Assembly: GCF_027942865.1 (NCBI RefSeq)
Contig: NC_134525.1
Span: 19,343,657 to 19,407,656 of the forward strand
Direction: 5' to 3'
DNA: 64,000 nt
Source of the DNA: Odontesthes bonariensis
Taxonomy: Eukaryota; Chordata; Actinopteri; Atheriniformes; Atherinopsidae
Shown here: in pieces, positions 45,790 through 58,518 of the stretch
How the letters are laid out: every line of letters starts with the position of its first letter
Position numbering within the stretch: the first letter of the stretch is position 1
Notes under the pieces: model-generated
Databases searched by the model: none
What the model was told of the DNA's origin: nothing
The model's input: only the letters and a program-made list of their open reading frames with translations
Program-made: the position numbers and the translations under genes

Positions 45790-48700
45790 ATGTCTGCCAC
45801 CCGAACGATAATATGTTTGCTAAGAAACGACTTGCGTGTTCACGACAATGAGGTACGAGCATATAAGAGCGTGTGTGGTAATTAATCCAGGCCATGTTTA
45901 ACTTTAGCGTCAGAGTACGACTTTGATTTAGCAAAGGTTTGTACTTCACTTTTCAGAGATTGGCAGTTATTTTATTTTAATCTTTTTCTAGTATTTGTTA
46001 AGAAAGATCTCTCTTAGGTTTTACACCGCATCAAATTACAATTTATTACTTCGCCTGCAGGAACCACTATTTACGTCCGGCTCAAAGTGTTCAGAATAAA
46101 AGCCTCATCTTCAAAATAAAATGTTCTATTTTTTTTTGTCACGTAAATTCTATGTAAGGTCAAATGTCAAATTATTCCTCCTGTTACTGTACATTGAATT
46201 TTATTTTAAATTCAAAATACGATATGAAACTTTTGGTGGTTTACAAATGAAAAATGTAATGGCAATATTCTTACAAAAATGACAGCAAAAGGAACATCCA
46301 TTTGTTAAGAGCAGCTTTGATATTTACGTCCATTAAATCTACGTGTTTTAAACGTCAACATATGGCAGATCTGCAGTGTAGAAATAGTTTTATGAAAATC
46401 CAAATCACGATTCTGACATTTGATTCTTGACACGCAGCTTTTCCACTGGGCTCAAAGAAACGCTGAGCACATAATTCCTCTGTACTGCTTCGACCCCAGA
46501 CACTATGTGGGGACTTACAACTACAATGTGCCGAAGACTGGGCCTTTCCGTCTGCGCTTCTTACTGGAGAGTGTCAGAGACCTCAGAAGCACGCTCCTCA
46601 ACAAGGGCAGGTAATCCAGCTATCATTTGGTTCTCTCCCCTGACTTATTGAATGCACATAGCAGATTTGATGTCTTTGATTAGGTGCTGAAGTACTGGAA
46701 CATGATTATATGGTCGGAAAAAGACTGAAGCTTTATAGACTTTTATTGGCACTCGCACCGTGTGCGCAGTCCTTGTTATCTGCTTTCTAGGACTGAATTA
46801 ATACAGATGTAACAGGGTCAGGACACACCTGGACTTACAGGGGTTATGTTTACATTAACATGCCTGCTGCACACATTGTTCCCATTACTTTTTCCGCTCA
46901 ACTAGCCCTCTACAGAGGATGCAGCTTGCCTTGCACAGTGTGAGATGAAACTAATGTGTGTGTGTGTGTTTATTTGTGTGCGTGTGTGTGACAGCAATCT
47001 GGTGGTGAGGCGGGGTAAGCCAGAGGAGGTTGTTGCTGACCTCATCAAGCAACTTGGCTCTGTTAGCAGTGTGGCTTTCCACGAAGAGGTACTTTTGTGT
47101 TCTCCTCTTCTTATTTGTGTTGATGTTGATAACTTGGTGAGCCCTTTTTTTTTTTGTCGATTCGGACAAAGATGTTAACACCTTGCTTTAATTTTTCCAG
47201 GTTGCTCCAGAGGAGCTTGATGTTGAGAAAAATGTGAAGGAAGTCTGTGCTCAGATGAAGGTGAAAGTTCACACCTGCTGGGGCTCTACGCTGTACCACA
47301 GAGAGGATCTGCCGTTCAAACACATATCCAGGTGTGGGAGGATATTGTTTGACAGTGACAGAGCATCTGATTTCTGCTAGACACACTCTTTTAGAGAGGA
47401 AATAGTATTTTAATTGAGGACATACTGTTTGGTAAGAGGTGCTAGGAATGCTGTTTAATATTTCCTCTTGTTCTGTTAGGCTGCCTGATGTGTACACTCA
47501 GTTTAGAAAGGTGGTGGAGAGCGAGAGCAGGGTGAGGCCTGTGTTCCCGACTCCTGAGAGGCTAAACCCCCTTCCCCCCGGGCTGGAAGAGGGAGCCATT
47601 CCGACAGCCGAGGACCTGCAGCAGCCTGGTGAATGATCAAAATGTTTTATCTGCTCAGTGTGACTCATCCCATCTCCCTTTCTATGTTGAGATTTTACTT
47701 TTAATTTGCCAGGTTAGTAATGCTATGTTTGAATATGTACTGCTGATACACATTCCTGTACATTCATTACATGTCCAAATTAAACTGCCAGGTTTGTGCA
47801 TGGAAGCACAGGTTGCTCTTCGTGTGCATGCGTCCCCCTCAGCATTCAGTACGTAAACTGCTGAGCACAATATTCTTCACTAAAAGCCGGCAAGGGATCA
47901 GACCGGAGGAATCTCCATGTATATGACTGAGCTTTTATGACTCTTTGTGTCTCAGCGTACATCAGAGGATGTTTAACATGCACGGACAGCTTGATGCTGA
48001 AATGCTCCTGCTGCTTATTCCCACAGAGCCTGTGGCTGATCCTCGCTCAGCGTTCCCCTGTAGTGGTGGAGAAAGTCACGCCCTGGCCAGGCTTAAACAC
48101 TATTTCTGGGACACTGTGAGTACTCCATCCATCGCGAACCGATTTTTAGATGCTGTTTACAAAACTCAAACGATGACTGTGTTAATTGTGTTATAATTTG
48201 AGTCAGTGTAATAACTGTACTGCGTCCGGTCTGTTTTGCAGGATGCTGTTGCAACTTACAAAGAGACTCGCAACGGCTTGGTCGGGGCGGATTATTCCAC
48301 AAAGTTTTCATCTTGGTGAGTGTTGTTGAATGCTTGGAGGAGCTTCTTCTGTGTAGTTCTTCTCTAACTGATCTCTGATGATGGGTCATTTGTACACTGC
48401 AGGCTGGCGATGGGTTGCATTTCTCCCAGGTATATCTACCATCAAATCCAACAGTATGAGACAGAGCGGACAGCCAATCAGAGCACCTACTGGTCAGTGA
48501 ATATATCACTACTCATGCTTGTCTCTTTTATAGGTCAATTGGGAAAAAAATTCCATGTTTAATGAAATGAAAATGTATAATATTCTGTCCTACAGGGTTA
48601 TTTTTGAGCTTTTGTGGAGGGACTACTTCAAGTTTGTTGGTGTTAAGTACGGAAACAGAATGTTTCAGATCGAAGGTAAAAAAATGCCACGATCTTTTAA

Positions 48701-50904
48701 ATGTATTAATATAATTATTATTACTTTAAAGTCGTCTAAAATTCATACCATGATCATTTAAACTTAGGGCTTCAAGACAAATCTGTGCCGTGGAAAAGAG
48801 ACATGAAGCTATTTGATGCATGGAAAGGTTTGTATTAACGAAACATCACTTATCGGAAATCTGTCTGAAATAGATGCACTGAGGTAGTATTTTCACTGTG
48901 TTTGTAGATGACTATATGTGACATTTGCACTTGCAGAGGGGCGCACAGGGGTGCCCTTTGTGGACGCCAACATGAGAGAGTTGGCGATGACGGGCTTCAT
49001 GTCCAACAGAGGGCGGCAAAATGTAGCTAGCTTCCTCACAAAGGATCTGGGCCTTGACTGGAGGATGGGGGCTGAGTGGTTTGAACACCTCCTGGTAGGT
49101 AGTGTGGATCAGGACTGGAATATGTATCATGTTATTGTGATTATTTATCAGCAATAGAATGTATTCAATCACTGAGATGTTGCAAAATAGTTGCATATTT
49201 ATGTCACGTAGTCGGATGTCTATTGTCACAAATGCTCCGACCACATCATTGTAATGTTTCCTCAAAAGGTTGATCATGATGTCTGCAGCAACTATGGCAA
49301 CTGGCTTTACAGCGCTGGCATAGGAAATGACCCGAGAGAGAACAGGAAGTTCAACATGATCAAACAAGGCCTCGACTACGACAGTAATGTACGTTTGAGA
49401 AGAAGTATGAAATGTTTGTTTCACTTCCCTTTGACCTTTTTTTTTTTGAGGGTTGGGGGTTTGGCACCATGGCACAATATATACAAGTCATATTTTGTGT
49501 TGGTTTCCCATTTCAAAACACAAATCAATGATTCATTACTTATTACTCATGCATCTGCCTCAGGGCGACTATGTGCGGGAGTGGGTCACAGAGCTGAGGA
49601 CTATCGGAGGAGCAGATGTGCACACACCCTGGAATCTCAGCTCTGCCGCGCTGACACGTGCTCACGTGTCCCTTGGCGAAACATACCCCACCCCTATCGT
49701 TGTAGCGCCTGAATGGAGCAGACACTTTAACAAGAAACCGGTAGGTGTTTGAGAAAAGGGAAGTGGATAGTGTGAGTGAAAGATGTTACTTTTTACCTTT
49801 TTTTTTTTTTTTCCCACCATGGCGGAAAAAAAACTACATTTGCTCGAACACTGCAGATGAGTGTTTAGTGGTACATTTCAGAGGAAGATTTGTCACTTTT
49901 CACCTTGTTACTCTCACAAATGTGGTTATGGTTGACTTTTCAGTTTACAATTCAACCGGAATTCATATTTTGCATAAACTCATAAAATACAATCTGTTAT
50001 TAAATGTTCAAAATGATGGACTTTGTCGTCCAAACTCCTCACATGCTTGTCTTTAAATGTATTTTTCTGACGCTTGAAGAAGGTCCATTTTTGCAGTATT
50101 TCAATCCTTAAAGGCAAAGGTTAGAGAAACATATAGCATGAGATTTTGTTCTGTTCTGCCGTGTTATTCATCTCACACACCTGAAATGTAGCCTGACACT
50201 CAAGTTATGGATAGTTGGCCTCAACCTCAACATATGAGGTAATTAAACTCATTTAAATATACGAACACCTAATTTATCCCCAAAGGGAAATGTCATTGTT
50301 GCCGTATAATAAAGGAAAAAATAAGATTTCAATAAAACAAATGAATAATAATCAAAAGAAGAAGAAAAAACAGTCACCGGAGTCATTATTGTTTCTGTGC
50401 CTGATTCTTACTGCATTGGAGCTGAAGAAGCCTTTGGTTGAAGCCTCTTAATGCTGTGCAGAGGGCGCCCTGTGTTGTTCATTTTGTTCAACAGTTTGTG
50501 CAACATCCATATTTGCGCAGTCAGCTCGAGGAGCTTCAGAGCAGTCTCCAGGACGGAGACGGACTTCTTGGAACTACCCTGCTAAAATGTCCCTTATACA
50601 GTCATTCGTATAGTATTAACTATTAGTATTAAGTATTAATCTAATCGTTACATATTAAGGATGCGTCACTCACACGACTAATATTTGAAGTAAATTTACA
50701 GATTGCACTGCAGGCCTTGTCTAATTGTTATGCTGCCACATTGACTTGTGCAAAGGGGTGACATGCGTTGTCCTTTCTCTCCCTCTTTCTTCTCAGAGAG
50801 GCCCGGGGCCCTCACCAAAAGGGAAGAAAGGCCCATCTCACACTCCCAAACAACACCGGGACAGAGGCATCGACTTCTACTTCTCGAAAAGTAAAAACCT
50901 GTGA
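45790..50904 (+). CDS. cry-dash: Cryptochrome DASH (14 exons, 521 aa)
   Basis: FAD-binding photolyase/cryptochrome family protein; characterised DASH members repair cyclobutane pyrimidine dimers in single-stranded DNA or looped regions using blue light. Exons: 45790-45852, 46438-46610, 46995-47088, 47201-47331, 47480-47628, 48027-48115, 48242-48315, 48403-48492, 48596-48675, 48768-48827, 48937-49094, 49269-49388, 49564-49740, 50797-50904. They sum to 1566 nt in one frame. N-terminal antenna-binding alpha/beta domain starts [19 protein letters not shown] and includes [16 protein letters not shown]-domain signatures are [59 protein letters not shown] and [13 protein letters not shown]. The short C-terminal tail ends [12 protein letters not shown]. 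Length matches fish orthologues (about 520 aa). The start follows no upstream ATG within 125 bases. The only long antisense ORF (48912-49475) is a shadow. Confidence 0.96.
46957..46990 (+). repeat. GT-rich tract forming the 3' splice site region of cryptochrome DASH exon 3
   Basis: The sequence before the acceptor (acag ending at 46994) is an interrupted TG repeat with a short tttattt, not a normal pyrimidine tract. Confidence 0.8.
50270..50590 (+). repeat. Teleost dispersed repeat, copy 2, in the last intron of cryptochrome DASH
   Basis: Starts ctaatttatccccaaaggga and contains gagctgaagaagcctttggt, a cctgtgttgttcat block and ctccaggacggagacggact. It shares the start and the gagctgaag block with the copy at 44362-44530 and extends further into the family. 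It lies inside intron 13 (49741-50796), explaining most of the gene-free sequence there. Confidence 0.5.
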
Positions 50905-51201
50905 TCCCCGCAGACGACGGACTCCCCGGAGATTTTTTTAAACGTGGACATGGGGAAGTTGTGTGGACATGCAGAAATGTCATGAACTGATACTGCATGT
51001 GGGACTCCCTGTTATGCATCGGTGGCAAAGAAAGCGAAGAAAGTCAGGATTTGTTTTGATAGGTCACAATGATATGGCTGCTGCTGTTTTCTACTTATTT
51101 TCTCTTGTGGTTTTCTTGTTTGTTTGGTTGTTTTTTTGTTTGTTTTTTTAAAATCAATGTTCAGATTTTGCTTTTCTGCTGAGCTTGCATGAGAAAATGC
51201 A

Positions 51202-51207
51202 AATACA
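51202..51207 (+). terminator. Possible variant polyadenylation signal of cryptochrome DASH
   Basis: AATACA, a weaker known variant, about 300 bases after the stop. No canonical AATAAA is present between the stop and the MYD88 gene, so the 3' end of the transcript is uncertain. Confidence 0.3.
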
Positions 51208-51615
51208 GTAAAGTTCTCCACCATTAACCTTCAACTGAATCTGGGTCATGATTTCCACTTTCATCTTGCCATCATGGAAAGAAGGAGGCCGACCACACTT
51301 TCTGTCATGTTGTCATTCTGTCAGCTACTGAGTCAAAACAAAAACGAAGAGAACACGCTAATCTCTTTGATTTTCAACGGGAGCAGCTAATAGTCGTCTT
51401 ATTAAGAGCTGTATTACTCTACAGCTGTGAGTAGCATTAGGGTTCAGCTTCCTGCCGGATCTCGTGATAAAGAACAGCTGCCCTGCCCATCAAACAGGTC
51501 ACCTCCTCCCCCGTGTGACGCAGTCTGCCGCAAAGACCTGTTTCACATCACTTCCTCGTTCTCTAGTAAGGTCTGTTGACGCGTAGTCTCTAGTTGGAGC
51601 CCAACTAACCACAAA

Positions 51616-51641
51616 ATGCCGTAACAATGTTAGTCATTTAA
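51616..51641 (+). promoter_or_regulatory. Two minimal upstream ORFs before MYD88
   Basis: ATG-CCG-TAA (51616-51624) and a 5-codon ATG...TAA (51627-51641) stand one after the other, the second ending 36 bases before the MYD88 start codon. They matter only if transcription starts upstream of 51616, which the sequence does not show. Confidence 0.4.
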
Positions 51642-51677
51642 CCAGTGCCAGTCTTCTCGCGGACATTACCAGCCAAC

Positions 51678-54364
<2,687 letters not shown>

Positions 54365-54964
54365 TCAAGGACCAGGCAGTTTGTTTAGTTTAAAAGTGCC
54401 TTTTCTATTTAATTGAATATGAAATGTTCAACAGTTCCCACATTTGCCAGGATAAAGGCTCAAGTATAGCTTGTAATCCACATCTTGTTGGCATTAGAAC
54501 CCACTGATGATTTTACTGTGCATTTTAATGCTTCCATTCACATTTCCTTTTAAGATGACTGATTTTTGTACATAATCATCATGAAACTTAAGCTACACAG
54601 AAGCACCAAATATTAGCAAAGCACTCACTGCACAAAGCTATTCCATGTTACAACAATTGTAAAAGTAACGTAAGTTTTTCCTACCAGTGTTTTTCTATGC
54701 TTCGTGTAGTGCATCTGTTTATATGCAAGATAAAATGTACTGAATCCTCTGCAAAGGCTTTGTATGTGTGTTGAGGTCACTTCCTCTTATGAGTCAATTT
54801 ATAGATTGCAGAGAAGAGATTTAACTGGGCAGGAAGTGATGTGGTGACTGATACTTTCACATGCTTGGTTTCATTTACAGCCTCTTTGTCTTTAATTTGA
54901 TCTGTTCCTATTTTTTATATTTCCAATTTGCTCATTTTCTAATTGTCAGAATGATTTTGTTGAA

Positions 54965-54970
54965 AATAAA
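54965..54970 (+). terminator. Polyadenylation signal of MYD88
   Basis: First canonical AATAAA after the stop, about 600 bases downstream, followed by a T/G-containing tract (gtacgttttgata). Confidence 0.5.
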
Positions 54971-55154
54971 TGTACGTTTTGATAGGGGGATTTCTAATTC
55001 CTTGAGTGAGCGCATGAGCCGCCATGAAAGCACAGTATGTCCTGTAAATCTTCAGCATGAATGTGAAAGTCCTGTGTATGATAAAAATCCACCACCAGCA
55101 GAGGTCTCTCTCATTCAATGATGTAAAAAGGAACAGCGCAGTTAACTGAAAAGT

Positions 55155-55199
55155 ATCCAATCAGAGAGCGGCATGTGTTATATTGTCCAATCAGAGAGC
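55155..55199. promoter_or_regulatory. Two CCAATCAGAGAGC direct repeats
   Basis: Identical 13-base CCAATCAGAGAGC units start at 55157 and 55187, 30 bp apart (about three helical turns). CCAATCA fits the NF-Y consensus. They lie about 720-750 bp before the OXSR1 start codon. Function is inferred. Confidence 0.45.
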
Positions 55200-55683
55200 A
55201 GGACCACCCGGAGCAATACTCCTCTTTTAAAACATTGCTGGCATTTTTCCCAATTGGAAAGATAACCTCAAGTAAATAACTGATTGTATTATTGTAAATA
55301 AGGAAGGAGTGGAAGTGGGTGTTGTTAATGTAAAGAGTTAGCTTGGTGTGTGAGTGTGACTTACGCCTGCAAGGTGTTACTCTGGGTAAAATAAAAATCC
55401 TCATAAAACATACAGCCATTGTAAAACCCTTCGGTTAACTAATTTAAACATATTTCGACAGTGCCTCGAGTTAAAGTGAAAATTAAAATACACATGCGCA
55501 AACGTATAAGGGACGTTCACCGGATTGGTTCCGTGCTGCAAATATATAAATCAGCTGGAATATTTCTATTTTTCGCATTGCCTTTCAACAGCAGCAAAGT
55601 CTTCGTCATCAACCAACGGCAATTAATTTCCTCCAACTGACCACGGAAGGACTGCGGCGCTCGTGCGGTGTACCACATTCAAT

Positions 55684-55881
55684 ATGTCCGCCACGAAGGT
55701 TCACATTTGCTCAGGAGGAATGCGGTAGGCGGGGCTGCTAGGCTAGTGTCAAACTTTGGGAATGACAGGAGTGCTGCAGGATTCGCAAAGAAGGGGAAGT
55801 GTCGCCCTTTTTGGTTCTGTTTGGATTACTTTGACTCCTTTTCACGCACAGTCCCTGGATTCATCACCTCCGTACAGATAG
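55684..55881 (+). promoter_or_regulatory. Upstream ORFs in the inferred OXSR1 leader
   Basis: A 15-codon ORF (55684-55728) and a 40-codon ORF (55762-55881), stops included, precede the OXSR1 ATG at 55907. The second ends 25 bases before it. Whether they are transcribed depends on the start site, which is not visible. Confidence 0.4.
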
Positions 55882-55906
55882 TTCGGTCTCAGCAGAATCT
55901 TCAGCC

Positions 55907-55976
55907 ATGTCGGAGGACCTGAACTCCCAACCCTGGTCCATCAACAAAGATGATTATGAGCTACACGAGGTGATTG
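55907..55976 (+). CDS. oxsr1: Serine/threonine-protein kinase OSR1, first coding exon (partial)
   Basis: OXSR1 is a Ste20/GCK-VI kinase activated by WNK kinases. It phosphorylates cation-chloride cotransporters (NKCC, NCC, KCC) in cell-volume and salt control. The exon encodes MSEDLNSQPWSINKDDYELH then EVIG, nearly matching the start of human OXSR1 (PWSINRDDYELQEVIG), with 23 codons plus one base before donor gtatgt. The glycine-rich loop (GSGATAVV) would come from exon 2, which I do not find before 64000, so intron 1 is at least 8 kb. The gene's position beside MYD88 matches mammals. The paralogue STK39 has a different, longer N-terminus. Teleosts can carry oxsr1a and oxsr1b; which one this is cannot be told. 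Confidence 0.9.
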
Positions 55977-57247
55977 GTATGTGATCATTAGCTTGTTAGC
56001 TTAACGTATGTAACCGGCAGTAAGTGAATTTCTTGCTGGTAGCGCCCTTAAAGCGGAGGTTACAACGGCGAAGGCGAGCTTAATATCTTTTAGGTGAAAA
56101 GACGAGCAGGAGTCATCCTCTTTCTCTTTAGCAAAGGCGTTTGGCAAGTTGGCGACCTAGCCGGGCGGTGTTATGACTTGGAAATAGTGGAACGATTCCA
56201 TTGAGAGCGTTCATCCTGTCCAATAGTGCTATATCGATGCTGTAAACGAGGCTTAAAACATTACAGTGTAAGCCAGGCTCTGACTATTTGCTGGGAAAAT
56301 AACTGCTTTGGTTGTGATGCCGTCAATTAATGTGAACTGCCAGCGTGATACTTTGTTAAACGTTGTTGTAAATAATAGTTTTGGTTATGTAGACAGAGCC
56401 CAGCCAGCAGAATACTTCTTGAATATTGGTGACATGACAAATGTACAGTCGGGTTGCACTTGAGGAAAGACACTGCACTGTTCGTTGCGGCTTCAGTATC
56501 AGCCGCAACGTTTCTGCAGCCAGATAAGACAAGAGACTGAAACTTGTACTGATTGTGTGTTCACGCCCATCTCCAATGTTCAACACACTACATACTCTTA
56601 TGCAAGTACTCAGTATATTTTCCTTATGCACCAATATTAACAGCAATGTCAAAATACACCATTATGAGAGGAAACTAGGCCTGAAAAATCTCACCCAAGT
56701 AAAAGAGCAAAAGTATTGGCAGGGAAATACAGTTACAGTATAGGACTAAAAGCACTGGCTTAGTTACTCTGACTGATGTAATCTCACAGATGATTTTATC
56801 ATTAATCATTAATACTGAATTTTGAACATGTCTGCCTGAGGTGGAGCTGGTTTGAACTCCATTTAAGGACAGTGACACCAGCTGAATCTGAGGAGCCCTC
56901 AGATGATTAACATCAGGGGAAATCGGAAGAATAAAAGTTCAGCCTTAACGCGTCCACTGTAGTTTTCAAACTTTTTATTGAGTCTATTTCTCATTTATAT
57001 TTAATTTTTTTCATGATCTATCGGTCCAGACACTGATCTTTCTGAGGGTGGGTCTTACATTTTGGGCCATTTTACTGCCTGAATTAATCCAGTTACACGA
57101 GAGCTCTTTTGAGAGGATTATTCAGTATTATGGGGCTCCGAAACCTGGACCAAAAAAAAAAAGATTTGACAATTTTCTGCATTGCTTCATCAGTAACACT
57201 TTGTTTAACCTGGTCTGGGATTAAAGCTTGGCCGGGTTAATCTTGCT

Positions 57248-57248
<1 letters not shown>

Positions 57249-57278
<30 letters not shown>
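57249..57278. repeat. T-run
   Basis: About 30 thymines in a row; no retroposon body is visible downstream on the minus strand sense. Confidence 0.9.
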
Positions 57279-57285
<7 letters not shown>

Positions 57286-58401
57286 CCATTGCTGAGGCAA
57301 ACCTTTCCAGTGTGACCACTTTTCTCGTTCATCGGAGCAACGGCTGACATGTCCTTCCCTCAGTTGACTCTGTTGTGGAGAAGGGAGGGCGTACGTGGCG
57401 TGGGTGCTACCTCTACAGGGCATTTTGCAGGCCCTAAATCAACTTCTTCTTTCTTTACTTCTCAAACACTCAAACCTACGTCTAAATATCCCTGCAGTTC
57501 CTTGGAAAATGTAGACGAGGGGAACCCCTCAAGATAACGCTGTGCAATTTAGCCTGCACACAGAGATAAAGCCCCTTTTGTATAGAAACCAGTTCTGCTA
57601 CACTGTGTTTAGCACAAATTGTCCACATAGGTTTGAAACAGCTAAGGCTGTCAGCATGCTTACCTTAGCAGAGTTTAGGGCACAGGACCACGATTATCAA
57701 CTTATCTGTGTAAATTGTTTGCTCGTTTAGCTTAGTTCCTTCCACTCATTTTGCAAATGAGCTAAAGCTGATTAGAAGTTGTGCTCCTTAAATCTGAAGT
57801 GGGTCATTTACCTTGTTTGTCATTCAAATAAGTACGAAAACTGCTCCTGTTTGACGTTAGTGTGACCTTCTCAACAGTGCTTTGGAGTCTTCTCTGGGTT
57901 TTTTTTCTCTAAAAGTTAAAAAGGGTTTTAAAAAAGCTACTTGGGCGGGGATTGGTTGTAAAAGGTTGGTACTAAATCTCTGAACCTGCTCAGACCTGAT
58001 GCAAACATATGCGTTTTTCCCCGTCAAGCCTGATGTGATGCGGCAACATTTTTTGTTCTTTAAATACTGGTGAACATGAGTCAGTGTCATCTTAAATCAA
58101 AGCTGGAAGGTTTAACCAATCAAACGCTTTCTATTTGGCATCTCCAGTTTCTGAGACACAAGTGATTTTAATGGACAGCTTTAAATGGACCAGAAAACAG
58201 GTGTTAAAAGGCTTTTTTAACAAAGCCTCGAGCCCTAAAAGGGGTTCAGTCAAAGTTAAAAGAAGCAGAAAAAAAAGCTGAATGGTAAATATTTTTCTAG
58301 TTTGATTAAAAAAAATCCTTACAGCTATTTATTCTCTATTTGAAGTGCTCATTATTTATCTGTTGTTTTTTTTTTTTTCTTCCAGCTCTTTATAATCATT
58401 T

Positions 58402-58461
58402 AATATATATATATATACTGTGTATATATATATATATATATATATACTGTGTATATATATG

Positions 58462-58493
<32 letters not shown>
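58402..58493. repeat. (AT)n microsatellite with internal ATACTGTGTAT units
   Basis: About 90 bases of AT repeat interrupted twice by atatactgtgtatatat, followed by a short GT run that abuts the hAT element's target duplication. Confidence 0.9.
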
Positions 58494-58496
<3 letters not shown>

Positions 58497-58518
58497 GGTG
58501 TGTGTGTGTGTTATCGAG

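Larger units (their letters stand above)
54365..55906 (+). other. MYD88 3' UTR, intergenic spacer and OXSR1 leader
   Basis: Gene-free 1.5 kb. The first 600 bases to the AATAAA at 54965 are probably MYD88 3' UTR. The spacer includes a pair of CCAAT sites (55157 and 55187). From about 55600 the sequence is GC-richer and probably the OXSR1 promoter and leader. Confidence 0.55.

Noticed and set aside
48912-49475. 187-codon ORF on the minus strand
   Set aside because: It is antisense to exons 11 and 12 of cryptochrome DASH and runs across their intron; the coding strand explains the openness.
51645-51677. N-terminally extended MYD88 starting at 51645
   Set aside because: The codon there is GTG, not ATG; the ATG at 51678 has a good context and gives the family's usual N-terminus.
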